From the NCBI RefSeq assembly GCF_025154075.1, contig NZ_JAOAMU010000001.1, forward strand, positions 1,333,608 to 1,397,607: 64,000 nt of DNA, in the 5' to 3' direction. The position numbers and the translations under genes were made by a program. Below are positions 16,665-24,910 of this stretch, one piece after another (within the stretch, counting starts at the first letter, position 1; every line of letters starts with the position of its first letter). A model generated the notes under the pieces. That model made no database searches and had not been told where the DNA came from. It saw only the letters and a program-made list of their open reading frames with translations. The stretch is from Chryseobacterium herbae (GTDB taxonomy: Bacteria; Bacteroidota; Bacteroidia; Flavobacteriales; Weeksellaceae).

Positions 16665-17717
16665 ATGAAAAAACAACTTTATCTCTTAGTATTAGTTCTG
16701 CTTTTAGCGGGAAACAAATTGTACTCACAAGCTGCAGCCAATGTACTCATCGACAATCTTGGAACTCCCAATCCGATGGTTATTGATGGTAGTACTATGT
16801 ATATTGGTATTTATTATCTGGACAAGGTTGTTAAAGTAAATATTGATGATCCCAGCGCTGCGCCGGTTGATGTGGTAACGGGAGTGAACCGTCCTTATGG
16901 TCTCGCCCTAAAGGATAATATTTTATACGTTTCAGAATTCGGAGCGGGTAGACTTTCTAAAGTTGATCTCGCTGTTGCTCATCCAAGTCCGCAAGTTATA
17001 CTTGGAGGAATAAACAGTCCGCTTGGTCTCGAATTCGTAGGAGATGAGCTGTATATGGCTCTTGAAGGAGATAATAAAATTGCTAAAATAGATGTAAGCC
17101 AGCCCAATCCTCAACTGATTGATGTGGTATCTGCACAATCTCCATTTGAAATTGAGATTATAAATAATGTCATTTATTTTACAGAACGATTTGAAGGAAG
17201 ACTTTCAAAATTCGATATGACTACATCAACCGGTCCTACTACAATAGCACAAGGATTAAGCTATCCATCAGGCCTTGCTTTCCATGGAAAAGATCTGTTT
17301 ATCTGTGAAGCGGGTGCTTCCAAGGTGTCTAAAATTAACGTCACTCAACCCAATTCAACTGTTTCCACAGGTCTTGTTTCCAGTGGATTTGGTTATCCTT
17401 CCGGATTAGCTGTAAAAGACAATATTATTTATATTACTGACTTTTTTGCGGGTTCTGTGTTAAAAGCAGATTTGGCGGCTTTATCAGTTTCAGATCAAAA
17501 AAACCGTGATCACAAAACATCAATTTATCCAAATCCGGCTAAGGAAACATTAAAAGTTCTGAACGCTCCGTCACAGGATTATAAGATCTTTGGGATGGTT
17601 GGAAATCTTGTGCTTTCAGGAAAACTGGAGCGTGATTCTATTGATGTAAGCAGGTTAATCAAAGGTGCTTATATTATTCAAATCGGGGACGTTATTAAGA
17701 AATTTATTAAGAATTAA
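16665..17717 (+). CDS. NHL/SMP-30-like beta-propeller protein with T9SS sorting domain
   Basis: The 350-residue product has a signal peptide (residues 1-21), then about six propeller blades with repeated motifs such as RPYGLALKDNILYVSEF and YPSGLAVKDNIIYITDF. The last ~75 residues are a T9SS sorting domain (IYPNPAKETLKV, KGAYIIQI, KKFIKN). It should be exported by T9SS. Propellers of this kind bind ligands or act as lactonases; no active site can be assigned. Two copies of the GGGCTAAAGCCC repeat family flank the gene. Confidence 0.88.
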   Translation: MKKQLYLLVLVLLLAGNKLYSQAAANVLIDNLGTPNPMVIDGSTMYIGIYYLDKVVKVNIDDPSAAPVDVVTGVNRPYGLALKDNILYVSEFGAGRLSKVDLAVAHPSPQVILGGINSPLGLEFVGDELYMALEGDNKIAKIDVSQPNPQLIDVVSAQSPFEIEIINNVIYFTERFEGRLSKFDMTTSTGPTTIAQGLSYPSGLAFHGKDLFICEAGASKVSKINVTQPNSTVSTGLVSSGFGYPSGLAVKDNIIYITDFFAGSVLKADLAALSVSDQKNRDHKTSIYPNPAKETLKVLNAPSQDYKIFGMVGNLVLSGKLERDSIDVSRLIKGAYIIQIGDVIKKFIKN

Positions 17718-17720
17718 AAT

Positions 17721-17755
17721 GTTGGAAGCTGAAAGAGAGAGGTTTGAAGTTATTA
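17721..17755. repeat. Degenerate heptamer array, purine-rich
   Basis: Five 7-nt units (GTTGGAA, GCTGAAA and relatives) follow in register directly after the propeller gene stop. Confidence 0.45.
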
Positions 17756-17840
17756 TCTGATTAATTATTTCCAGTAGCATTCTTTAAATATTTAATGACT
17801 TCTCTTTTCCACTTTTTAATCACATATCATCTATACACCA

Positions 17841-17872
17841 AAAGAGCTCCAACGAATATTGGAGCTTTTTTT
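17841..17872 (+). terminator. Rho-independent terminator
   Basis: An 8-bp stem (17845-17852 with 17859-17866) extended by A/T pairs ends in a seven-T run. It terminates the propeller gene. Confidence 0.8.
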
Positions 17873-17877
17873 ACGAT

Positions 17878-17939
17878 TTGGCTAAAGCAATTTGCAGATG
17901 GTCAATAAAAAAACGGGCTAAAGCCCGTTTCTATTGAAT
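17878..17939. repeat. Dispersed palindromic repeats, GGGCTAAAGCCC family (locus 2)
   Basis: A degenerate short unit lies at 17878-17890 and a full unit at 17911-17939. The full unit is the same as the one at 16322-16350 over its whole length. It lies between two convergent genes. Confidence 0.75.
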
Positions 17940-17974
17940 GTTTTTAAGTTATTTAATTAACTATGCATCCTTAT

Positions 17975-19516
17975 TTATCTTCTCAGATCCAGATCATCAA
18001 AGTCGAAGCTGAAATCGGTGACATCTGAAATAGGTTTTAATTTGGCGGATTCTGCTTTTCCGGTTTCATCATAATTAAAAATAATGTAGGCATCGGCATC
18101 ATAGCTTCTGTCGTCCCATTTAATGATGAATGAATTGTTGGAATAGGGAAGCAGTTCCCCTTTCAGACGCGGAGAATTTTTACATGAAATCCTGTATGCA
18201 TTTCCCTGTTGCGAAATTTCTACATCTCCAAACCACTGGTCATTGTATTTTCCTATGAACTGTTCTGCTTTCGGCTGAAGATTTTTTTCTTTTTTGAAGG
18301 CTTCAGATTTAGCAAAAGCCGCTTTTTTCTGTTTATCATACTCAGCATTGACTTTCGTCATTCTTTCCCCGTAAGTTTTCAGCCAGTTTCTGTCTGCCAC
18401 TCCAAGGTAAGAATCTTTCACAGTATTTGTAATCGAGTTGAACGCGGCTCCGGACTGTTGATTGGTAAGCACAACAATTCCTAATTTCAGATCAGGAATT
18501 AAGGTAAACTGGGTAACCGTTCCTATAAGACCTCCTGTATGCTGAATCTGTTTATGTCCTTTAACATCACTCAGGAACCATCCTAATCCATACCCGTAAA
18601 AACTGGTATCATATGGATTTTTCATCGCTACTCTGTCTGGAATCTGTAAACTCCACAACTGCTGTACATTTTTATCGGAAACAAGCTTTTTGCCGTCTTT
18701 TGTTGTAAAATTATTTAAAAGAAAATCTGCCCAGGTGGTCATATCTTTAATGTTACTCATAATTCCACCCGCTGCATTACCGGTTTCATTCCAGTCGTGA
18801 GGAACGGCAATGGCTTTTCCATCTACAGGAGCATGAGCATCGATCTTATTGGCTACCGATTTGGCTCTGTTGTAACTTCCAAAACTTGAAATCATTCCGA
18901 CCGGTTTCATAATTCTCTGTTCAATAAATTCCGCCCAGCTTAGTCCGGAAATCCTGTGGATCACTTCTCCGGCAACAATGAACATGACATTATTATAATC
19001 TAATTTAGTTCTGAAAGGATTTTCAGGCTTCAGATATCTAACGTTATGAACAATATCATTAACGGTCATATTTCCTCCTTCAGGAAAAAACATCAGATCA
19101 CCCTGTCCCAAACCTAATCCGGCTCTGTGTGTAATAAGATCTTTTATGGTTACATTTTGGGATACATATGGATCGTACATCTGAAATTCAGGGATGTATT
19201 TTGAAACTTTATCGTCCCAGTTCAATTTTCCTTCGTCCGCTAAAATAGCCAGTGCAGTACACGTAAAGCCTTTTGAATTAGAAGCGATTCCTACCAATGT
19301 ATTATCATCCATCGGCTGTTTGGTGGCTAAAGAACGTTGTCCGAAACCTTTGGAATAGATCACTTTTCCATCTTTTATGATCCCAACGGACATTCCCGGA
19401 ACGTCGAAAGTTTTTAAGGTATTCTGGATCAGTTCATCCAATTTTTTTTCTTCAACCTGAGCATTGAAGAGCCCTACCGCTGCGAGAAAAAGTAAAAAAG
19501 AAAATTTCTGCTTCAT
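17975..19516 (-). CDS. Class C beta-lactamase-fold serine hydrolase, secreted
   Basis: The 513-residue product has a signal peptide (MKQKFSFLLFLAAVGLFNAQ) and a beta-lactamase/penicillin-binding-protein domain with S79xxK82 (SNSK), a YNN motif near residue 170 and HTG near residue 338. The C-terminal ~110 residues form the extra beta domain (DUF3471-like) typical of these hydrolases. Related proteins are peptidases or esterases acting on D-amino-acid peptides or wall fragments; true beta-lactamase activity is not implied. The longer frame starts at a TTG (19534) inside a -7 element, so ATG 19516 is chosen. Confidence 0.9.
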   Translation of the reverse strand: MKQKFSFLLFLAAVGLFNAQVEEKKLDELIQNTLKTFDVPGMSVGIIKDGKVIYSKGFGQRSLATKQPMDDNTLVGIASNSKGFTCTALAILADEGKLNWDDKVSKYIPEFQMYDPYVSQNVTIKDLITHRAGLGLGQGDLMFFPEGGNMTVNDIVHNVRYLKPENPFRTKLDYNNVMFIVAGEVIHRISGLSWAEFIEQRIMKPVGMISSFGSYNRAKSVANKIDAHAPVDGKAIAVPHDWNETGNAAGGIMSNIKDMTTWADFLLNNFTTKDGKKLVSDKNVQQLWSLQIPDRVAMKNPYDTSFYGYGLGWFLSDVKGHKQIQHTGGLIGTVTQFTLIPDLKLGIVVLTNQQSGAAFNSITNTVKDSYLGVADRNWLKTYGERMTKVNAEYDKQKKAAFAKSEAFKKEKNLQPKAEQFIGKYNDQWFGDVEISQQGNAYRISCKNSPRLKGELLPYSNNSFIIKWDDRSYDADAYIIFNYDETGKAESAKLKPISDVTDFSFDFDDLDLRR

Positions 19517-19531
19517 TTTTTTTAATTTTCT

Positions 19532-19560
19532 CAAATTTAGTAAATATTCAGCGACCCAAA
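19532..19560 (-). promoter_or_regulatory. Promoter TTTG-N17-TAAATTTG
   Basis: On the minus strand TTTG (19560-19557) and TAAATTTG (19539-19532) lie 17 bp apart, 15 bp before the hydrolase ATG. Confidence 0.5.
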
Positions 19561-19612
19561 TTTTGTAACAGAGAAAAATTTATCTATTTTCCCTACTTTC
19601 AATTTTACCTGA

Positions 19613-20035
19613 ATGAAAAAATCAGTTTATACTCTTCTATTCGTATGCTTCACAGTTCTTTTCTTTAAAAGTCAGAATAAGATTGATGCTTCATTTCTTT
19701 TCCACACATGGAAGCTGGTAAAATTAGATAGATTGACTTACATCTATAAAAGTCAGAAAACTTTTGATCAAAAATGGGGTGGAATCCGGTTTAAAAAGAA
19801 CGGAACAATTGTATCACTTAATGCGAAACCAGCATGTGCCACGGAAATAGTAGAGATGATGAAAGCGAACAAATTAAAGCTGTATCGAAACCGTGGAATC
19901 TGGAAAATGGATTCTGACTCCACAATCATCATAACCAACCCAAAATTTCCAGCACTTAATGGTAAATTTATAGTATCAAAACTTCCGGACAATAGCTTGG
20001 TGTTAAAAAGATTTATTAAAATAGCTGAGAAATAA
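19613..20035 (+). CDS. Secreted lipocalin-like hypothetical protein
   Basis: The 140-residue product has a signal peptide (residues 1-20, ending FKS). The mature part contains FLFHTWKLVKLD near its start and GIRFKKNGTIVSL, an arrangement like the small lipocalin-like proteins of Flavobacteriia. I cannot assign a ligand or function. It is followed 34 bp later by the yfcE-like gene, which has its own promoter element. Confidence 0.65.
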   Translation: MKKSVYTLLFVCFTVLFFKSQNKIDASFLFHTWKLVKLDRLTYIYKSQKTFDQKWGGIRFKKNGTIVSLNAKPACATEIVEMMKANKLKLYRNRGIWKMDSDSTIIITNPKFPALNGKFIVSKLPDNSLVLKRFIKIAEK

Positions 20036-20043
20036 ATCTTTCC

Positions 20044-20051
20044 TAACTTTG
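20044..20051 (+). promoter_or_regulatory. -7 element TAACTTTG
   Basis: This exact TAnnTTTG match ends in the TTG at 20049 that could be read as a start codon. It therefore supports the ATG at 20070 as the true start of the next gene. Confidence 0.6.
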
Positions 20052-20069
20052 CACAAATTTCAGATCTTC

Positions 20070-20567
20070 ATGACAAAAATCCTTCTGCTTTCCGATTCCC
20101 ATTCCTACATAGATGACCGTATCTTAGAATATGCGTCTCAGTCTGATGAAATCTGGCATTGCGGAGATTTTGGAAGCATAGAGGTTATCGAGGAACTGGA
20201 AAAAATAAAACCTTTAAAAGGAGTTTACGGAAATATAGACAACGCGAAAATCAGGGCTGAGTTTCCTGAAGTGAACCGTTTTTTCTGTGAAGATCTTGAA
20301 GTTCTGATGATCCATATCGGAGGTTATCCCGGAAAATATACGCCACTCACCCATAAAGAAATCTCTGAAAAGGCCCCGAAATTATTTATTTCAGGACATT
20401 CTCATATTCTGAAGGCTATGTTTGACAAAAAAAATAATCTCCTGCATCTGAATCCGGGAGCCTGCGGAAAACAGGGATGGCATAAAGTGAGAACCATGAT
20501 GCGCTTTGTGGTGGAAGGCCAAGAAATCAAAGATCTTGAGATCATTGAACTGGGACCTAAAAATTAA
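20070..20567 (+). CDS. YfcE/MJ0936-family metallophosphoesterase
   Basis: The 165-residue product is a small calcineurin-like phosphoesterase with LLSDSH near the N-terminus, HCGD, GNID (in place of the usual GNCD), GHSH and a final LNPGAC. Family members hydrolyse phosphodiesters such as bis-pNPP, with unknown natural substrates. No signal peptide is present once the ATG at 20070 is used. The Smr gene follows 32 bp later on the same strand. Confidence 0.9.
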   Translation: MTKILLLSDSHSYIDDRILEYASQSDEIWHCGDFGSIEVIEELEKIKPLKGVYGNIDNAKIRAEFPEVNRFFCEDLEVLMIHIGGYPGKYTPLTHKEISEKAPKLFISGHSHILKAMFDKKNNLLHLNPGACGKQGWHKVRTMMRFVVEGQEIKDLEIIELGPKN

Positions 20568-20599
20568 TTTTGAAAACAATAAAAGAAGAGGCATAATAC

Positions 20600-21094
20600 A
20601 TGAAAATTGGCGACAAAGTTTCTGTGGTAGATGAAGATTTAAGCGGGGTAATCACTTCCGTGAAAGGCAATATCGTTGTTTTTAAAGATGAGTATGGATT
20701 TACCTATCAGTATCCAAAAGAAAAGCTGGTTCCAAAAGACGCCGATCTTTATGAAAACATTCGCATAATCAAGAAAGCAGAACCGAAGAAAGTAGTTTCA
20801 AAAAAGCACCAGAAAAACCATATGGTTCTCGACCTGCATTTTCATCATCTGGTTAAAAATCCCAGTGATTATGACAGTTTCGAGAGGCTCTTCATTCAAA
20901 AAACAAAACTGATAGAAGTTCTTAACTTCTGTAGAAAACATAATCTGAAAAGATTAGAGATCGTTCATGGTATTGGTGACGGAACCCTGCAGAGAATGGT
21001 TATGGATGTTTTGGAAAGCCAGTCGGATATTGATTTTTACAATAAGGAAATACTTCACCATCAATCAGGTGCCGTTATGATAGAATTTCACTAA
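20600..21094 (+). CDS. Smr-domain protein (DUF2027/MutS2-like)
   Basis: The 164-residue product combines an N-terminal SH3-like segment (residues 1-60: KIGDKVSVVDEDLSGVI) with a C-terminal Smr domain carrying LDLHFHHL and HGIGDGTLQ, the two hallmark motifs. Smr domains of this type nick DNA or cleave RNA at stalled or branched structures. Family members in Bacteroidota are stand-alone cytosolic proteins. The stop codon overlaps the -7 element of the DUF3822 gene. Confidence 0.88.
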   Translation: MKIGDKVSVVDEDLSGVITSVKGNIVVFKDEYGFTYQYPKEKLVPKDADLYENIRIIKKAEPKKVVSKKHQKNHMVLDLHFHHLVKNPSDYDSFERLFIQKTKLIEVLNFCRKHNLKRLEIVHGIGDGTLQRMVMDVLESQSDIDFYNKEILHHQSGAVMIEFH

Positions 21095-21099
21095 ATTTG
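21092..21099 (+). promoter_or_regulatory. -7 element TAAATTTG for the DUF3822 gene
   Basis: This exact TAnnTTTG match begins with the stop codon of the Smr gene and lies 13 bp before the next ATG. Confidence 0.5.
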
Positions 21100-21112
21100 C
21101 ATCAATTGAAAT

Positions 21113-21829
21113 ATGAACGTACTTAATTTACTTTTTACCAAAGACGGATTAATCTGCCAGATTGCCAAGAACAAAAGCATTCTGGAGGAAAAGTCTTATT
21201 TCGTTACCGAAGAAACACCGGAAAATCTCATCGAAGATAAACTTGATGAAATTCTTTTAAAGCAAAGGTTTGAAGAGATCCACGTGATCTCTGCACTGAA
21301 TCATTTTACACTGATGCCGGAAGGGTTTTCAGAGCATGATGCAGGGTTTGAACTGATTGCCTTCAATGCTCCGGCAGATAAGGAAAAAGAAGAACTGATG
21401 CTTTCTGTGAACAAAAGATTCGGAGTACAGTTTTATTATACGTTCCCAAAAAACTTTTATAAGAAAATAAAAGAACTGGCGGTTCCGGTTCATTTTAATT
21501 TTTCGGGAGAGAAGTTTTTAAATTCTATCAATAATAAAAACAACAAGGAGATTCATATCAATTTATACCACAACCAATGTGAGTTTTTTGCCATCGATAG
21601 CAAGAAAGTGATTTTATACAATAACCTGGATGTGAATTCGGAAGTAGATTTTCTTTATTTCGTGATGTTTACCCTGAGCAAAATAGGTTTTGGTATCAAT
21701 GAAACCAACTTTTACGCTTATGGTGAGACTACGGAAAATGAAACCTTTATCTCTGAACTTCAGAAGTTCGTCAAGAATATGAGAATAGTTTTTGACAACG
21801 TTCCCAACAAGAATTTTATACTGAACTAA
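21113..21829 (+). CDS. DUF3822 family protein
   Basis: The 238-residue product matches the DUF3822 family, which in Flavobacteriia normally sits next to rsmD. The fold is thought to be actin-like/ASKHA-type, but no nucleotide-binding residues can be named with confidence. It has no signal or membrane segment. Here rsmD is still downstream on the same strand, but a beta-barrel gene on the opposite strand has come to lie between them. A perfect terminator follows the stop by 7 bp. Confidence 0.82.
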   Translation: MNVLNLLFTKDGLICQIAKNKSILEEKSYFVTEETPENLIEDKLDEILLKQRFEEIHVISALNHFTLMPEGFSEHDAGFELIAFNAPADKEKEELMLSVNKRFGVQFYYTFPKNFYKKIKELAVPVHFNFSGEKFLNSINNKNNKEIHINLYHNQCEFFAIDSKKVILYNNLDVNSEVDFLYFVMFTLSKIGFGINETNFYAYGETTENETFISELQKFVKNMRIVFDNVPNKNFILN

Positions 21830-21836
21830 CAAAATA

Positions 21837-21867
21837 AAAAAGGTACTGTCTGAGACAGTACCTTTTT
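21837..21867. terminator. Bidirectional rho-independent terminator
   Basis: A perfect 14-bp stem (21837-21850 with 21854-21867) has A and T runs on both ends and separates two convergent genes. Confidence 0.9.
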
Positions 21868-21885
21868 CATGGTATTTTATATTAT

Positions 21886-23124
21886 TTAGAATAATGTATA
21901 ACCAAATATGATAGAGAAGTTTTTATAATCTGAGTTGCGGACATCGCTCTCACCTTCTAATAAGCTTCTTTTCGTGTGCATATTTAATTCAACACTGTAC
22001 CTGTCTTTGTACTTATAACCTACTCCAAATCCGAAGTTGGTGGCTGATTTTATCTTTACTTTTTCAGTAGCAAACTGATATCTTTCGAACACGGCTTCTG
22101 ATTCTCCTACCGGTACATCAAATATAAATGAGGCATTGAAGAAAAGCTTAGAGGTTTTATTTAAAAATGCATAGTATCTAACCCCTATTGGAACTTCGAT
22201 TGAAGAATATTTTACAGTTGCTTTGTTGGGTACGGTTTCACCCAGAATAGTGGTTGTAGGAACATCTTTTTCCGTTTTTTTGAAATACTGATAAGTCGGT
22301 TCTATCATAATTGCCCATTTGTTGTTGTTAAATGGCATTACATATTCAACCTCTACCCCGATTCTGAAATTCGTCTGACTGCCGAAATCAGATCCGAAAA
22401 TCTCTGTTCCTCTCCCATTGGTAAGGTCTAAAGATGAAAAGTTCACCCCAGGTCTTACTGATACATGGAAAAAGCTGTTCAATGATTTTTTCTCGAAACT
22501 CTTATAATCTGCATTTTTACAGCTGTTGAATTTGACAAAAATATCTCTCAGGTCACTTTCTCTGTATTCAAGACCTGATATTTGTGATGCTTTAATATTT
22601 TCACAGTTTGACAAAGCTTGCAACTGCTTAATATAGGTATTGTTTTTAGCAATACTTGATCCTGAAATCATATACCTTTTAAAAACCAACGGTTCTTTTT
22701 TATCATCTTTCTGATAGAAAAAACGTTTTATATTTTCATTATTGTATCCGTACAAAGTATATTCTCCTTCAACAATAACCCTAAGAAGGGCTGTCTTTTT
22801 AGTAAATGAAGGCTTTTCCTCATCATCCAAAGAGCTAGTATCGTCACTGGACATATCAATATCCACTTCAGATCTTACATACTTTGCCTTTCCATCTACT
22901 TCAAATTCCTTGATAGCATCAATACTCAACAGTTTTGAAGACGCACTGTTGTCCTGCTTAAATTCTATTTGTGAAGGAGACCTGTTCCAGTCCATGTTTT
23001 TTATCAATCCTTCTACTCTGCTGCCGTCATTGTTAATGATATAACCTTTTTCAAAGTTGTTTTGCGCAGATAATTGCACGCATAAAATGACACCAAGTAA
23101 AAATGTCAATAAATGTTTGTTCAT
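21886..23124 (-). CDS. Secreted outer-membrane beta-barrel protein
   Basis: The 412-residue product has a signal peptide (MNKHLLTFLLGVILCVQLSAQ). The N-terminal half (NNFEKGYIINNDGSRVEGLIKN) is of a type common in Bacteroidota, and the C-terminal ~200 residues (from SFFHVSVRPGVNFSSL) are alternating strands ending in F, like PorT/OmpW-type 8- to 10-strand barrels. Function is unknown. A frame 13 codons longer exists, but the -7 element at 23145-23152 and the signal peptide favour ATG 23124. It interrupts the DUF3822-rsmD pair. Confidence 0.8.
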   Translation of the reverse strand: MNKHLLTFLLGVILCVQLSAQNNFEKGYIINNDGSRVEGLIKNMDWNRSPSQIEFKQDNSASSKLLSIDAIKEFEVDGKAKYVRSEVDIDMSSDDTSSLDDEEKPSFTKKTALLRVIVEGEYTLYGYNNENIKRFFYQKDDKKEPLVFKRYMISGSSIAKNNTYIKQLQALSNCENIKASQISGLEYRESDLRDIFVKFNSCKNADYKSFEKKSLNSFFHVSVRPGVNFSSLDLTNGRGTEIFGSDFGSQTNFRIGVEVEYVMPFNNNKWAIMIEPTYQYFKKTEKDVPTTTILGETVPNKATVKYSSIEVPIGVRYYAFLNKTSKLFFNASFIFDVPVGESEAVFERYQFATEKVKIKSATNFGFGVGYKYKDRYSVELNMHTKRSLLEGESDVRNSDYKNFSIIFGYTLF

Positions 23125-23144
23125 AATCGTTATTTTTTCAACCG

Positions 23145-23152
23145 CAAAATTA
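23145..23152 (-). promoter_or_regulatory. -7 element TAATTTTG
   Basis: This TAnnTTTG match on the minus strand is 20 bp upstream of the beta-barrel gene's ATG. Confidence 0.5.
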
Positions 23153-23242
23153 ACCATTATCATCCGACTACAGAATATTTTATGACTAAATTCTTTTTAT
23201 TAGCCAACATTTAGTAATTTCGTTGCCTAATAATTTTTCAGT

Positions 23243-23827
23243 ATGTACAGAATAATCTCAGGCAAGTGGAAAGCCAAAAAAATAGCCGCTCCTAAAAATT
23301 TTGACGTAAGACCTACAACAGATTTTGCTAAGGAAGCGCTATTCAGCATCCTGGAAAACAAATATGATATGCAGTCTATTTCGGTGCTTGATCTTTTTGC
23401 AGGCATTGGTTCTATCACTTTCGAATTTGCATCCAGAGGATGTCAGGATGTCATTTCGGTAGAACTGAATCCGAAGCACACAAGTTTTATCAATTCTACA
23501 GCTTCAGAGCTGGATATGTCTAAGCAGGTGAATGTTCAGAGAGGTGATGTTTTCGACTGGCTTAAAAAATTCAGAAACAAGAAAAGCTTTGAGATCGTAT
23601 TTTCAGATGCTCCTTTTGAAATGGAAGAAAAGAAATATTACGAACTGCTATCTTTAGTTTTAAACAATAAATATGTGAAGGACAACGGTGTTCTGATCAT
23701 AGAACATCAGAGCAGGATGAAACTCGAGCATCCCAATTTAGTAGACACCCGAAAATACGGAAATGTAAGTTTCAGTTTTTTCGAAGCGAATAAAGAAGCG
23801 AATAAAGATGATAATCAGGAAATTTAA
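23243..23827 (+). CDS. rsmD: 16S rRNA (guanine966-N2)-methyltransferase RsmD family
   Basis: The 194-residue product starts MYRIISGKWKAKKI and carries RPTTDFAKEALFSIL and the SAM-binding motif VLDLFAGIGSITFEFASRG, as in RsmD, which methylates G966 of 16S rRNA. The catalytic motif, usually DPPF, reads DAPF here (FSDAPFEM). The C-terminal 10 residues are a charged tail. The stop overlaps the convergent hxlR gene by 4 bp. Confidence 0.92.
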   Translation: MYRIISGKWKAKKIAAPKNFDVRPTTDFAKEALFSILENKYDMQSISVLDLFAGIGSITFEFASRGCQDVISVELNPKHTSFINSTASELDMSKQVNVQRGDVFDWLKKFRNKKSFEIVFSDAPFEMEEKKYYELLSLVLNNKYVKDNGVLIIEHQSRMKLEHPNLVDTRKYGNVSFSFFEANKEANKDDNQEI

Positions 23828-24174
23828 TTCCTGATTATTTTTTTTACGGAAAGATCCGGTGCCGCAATTCCCCAGTTGGTAATAGCTTCGATTACAGGAA
23901 GTAATGTCTTCCCGAAATCCGTCAATGTATATTCTACCATTAAAGGTGGTTTTTCCGTATATACTTTCCTATTGACAATATGATCTTCCTCCAGTTGTTT
24001 CAGCTGCAAACTTAACGTCCTTTCTGTAATCGTAGGAATTAATTTTCTTAATTCATTATATCTTTTGGCCCCATTTGTCAGATGAAATAAAATTACAGCT
24101 TTCCATTTTCCACCAATAAACTTCATGGTAACGCTGGTGCAGCACGGATATTCTTTGTTATCTATTGTATACAT
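23824..24174 (-). CDS. HxlR-family transcriptional regulator
   Basis: The 116-residue product is a winged-helix HxlR/DUF24 protein: KFIGGKWKAVILFHL, RYNELRKLIPTITERTLSLQLKQLEEDHIV, and the wing VEYTLTDFGKTLLPV. Cysteines at 11 and 12 match the position of the redox-sensing cysteine of HxlR regulators such as YodB and HypR. It diverges from a nitroreductase gene, the usual target of such regulators, which suggests response to quinones, electrophiles or oxidants. The intergenic region holds symmetric operator candidates. Confidence 0.9.
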   Translation of the reverse strand: MYTIDNKEYPCCTSVTMKFIGGKWKAVILFHLTNGAKRYNELRKLIPTITERTLSLQLKQLEEDHIVNRKVYTEKPPLMVEYTLTDFGKTLLPVIEAITNWGIAAPDLSVKKIIRN

Positions 24175-24179
24175 TTTTA

Positions 24180-24251
24180 TACTATCATTTTTTACCGTTA
24201 TTGCAAAGGTAATAAACTTAAATTACTTTTGTAACTATAAAAATGATAGTA
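24180..24251. promoter_or_regulatory. Divergent hxlR/nitroreductase promoter with operator candidates
   Basis: On the + strand TTG (24201-24203), 20 bp, and TACTTTTG (24224-24231) form a near-ideal promoter for the nitroreductase. On the minus strand TACCTTTG (24211-24204) faces hxlR. A 13-bp inverted repeat, TACTATCATTTTT at 24180-24192 and its exact complement at 24239-24251, places one half-site just downstream of each -7 element. A palindrome TTACTTTTGTAA (24223-24234) overlaps the + promoter and resembles known HxlR sites. This fits repression of both genes by HxlR. Confidence 0.75.
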
Positions 24252-24260
24252 CAATAATTT

Positions 24261-24860
24261 ATGAATTTTTTAGAACAAATGAAAAAGAGGTATACGGTAA
24301 AAAAGTATAATCCTCAGGGAAAAATAAGTGCGGAACAGATTGCAGAATTGAAAGAGATTCTTAATTTAAGTCCTTCTTCTATCAACAGTCAGCCATGGAA
24401 TTTTATTTTCGTGAATACGCCTGAACTGAAGGAACAATTGGCAGAAGCATCTTATTTTAATAAAGAAAAAGTATTGGAAAGCAGTCATGTCATTGTATTC
24501 CAAATGATGAAAAATCCGGAAGAATTTGAAAAACAGATCGAAGAAAACCTTCCTGAAGGTTCCGTGAATTACTACAGAACCATGGTAAAACCAAACGGTG
24601 AAGAGGCCATCCGATCATGGTTTGGTCATCAGGTTTATCTTTCGTTGGGTGTTCTTCTATCCGCATGTGCGACAATGGGAATTGATTCTACTCCGATGGA
24701 AGGAATTGAAACTAAAAAATATGACGACATCCTGAAAAATGACTCTTACGAAACACTTTTTGCCGTAGCGATTGGAGAAAGAGCTTACAATGACAGTAAT
24801 CATCCGGAAACAACTCCGAAAAGAAGACTGAAGCGCGAAATGGTGATCTTAGAATCTTAA
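24261..24860 (+). CDS. NAD(P)H-dependent nitroreductase (NfsB-like)
   Basis: The 199-residue product is a nitroreductase-family flavoprotein: MKKRYTVKKYNP near the start, LSPSSINSQPWNFIFV with the FMN-binding serines, and GIDSTPMEGIE with the family's flavin-contacting stretch. It reduces quinones or nitro compounds using NAD(P)H and bound FMN in the cytosol. It diverges from an HxlR regulator with shared operator candidates and is followed by a strong terminator. Confidence 0.92.
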   Translation: MNFLEQMKKRYTVKKYNPQGKISAEQIAELKEILNLSPSSINSQPWNFIFVNTPELKEQLAEASYFNKEKVLESSHVIVFQMMKNPEEFEKQIEENLPEGSVNYYRTMVKPNGEEAIRSWFGHQVYLSLGVLLSACATMGIDSTPMEGIETKKYDDILKNDSYETLFAVAIGERAYNDSNHPETTPKRRLKREMVILES

Positions 24861-24877
24861 TATTTTCAGCAAAAAAT

Positions 24878-24907
24878 AAAAGCTGTTTCGTCTGAAACAG
24901 CTTTTTT
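24878..24907. terminator. Bidirectional rho-independent terminator
   Basis: A 12-bp stem (24878-24889 with 24894-24905, 4-nt loop) ends in six Ts. It separates the nitroreductase and murI genes, which converge. Confidence 0.9.
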
Positions 24908-24910
24908 GTA

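Noticed and set aside
17975..19516. A true beta-lactamase resistance gene
   Set aside because: The SxxK, YxN and HTG motifs are shared by many peptidases and esterases, and the extra C-terminal domain points to those.
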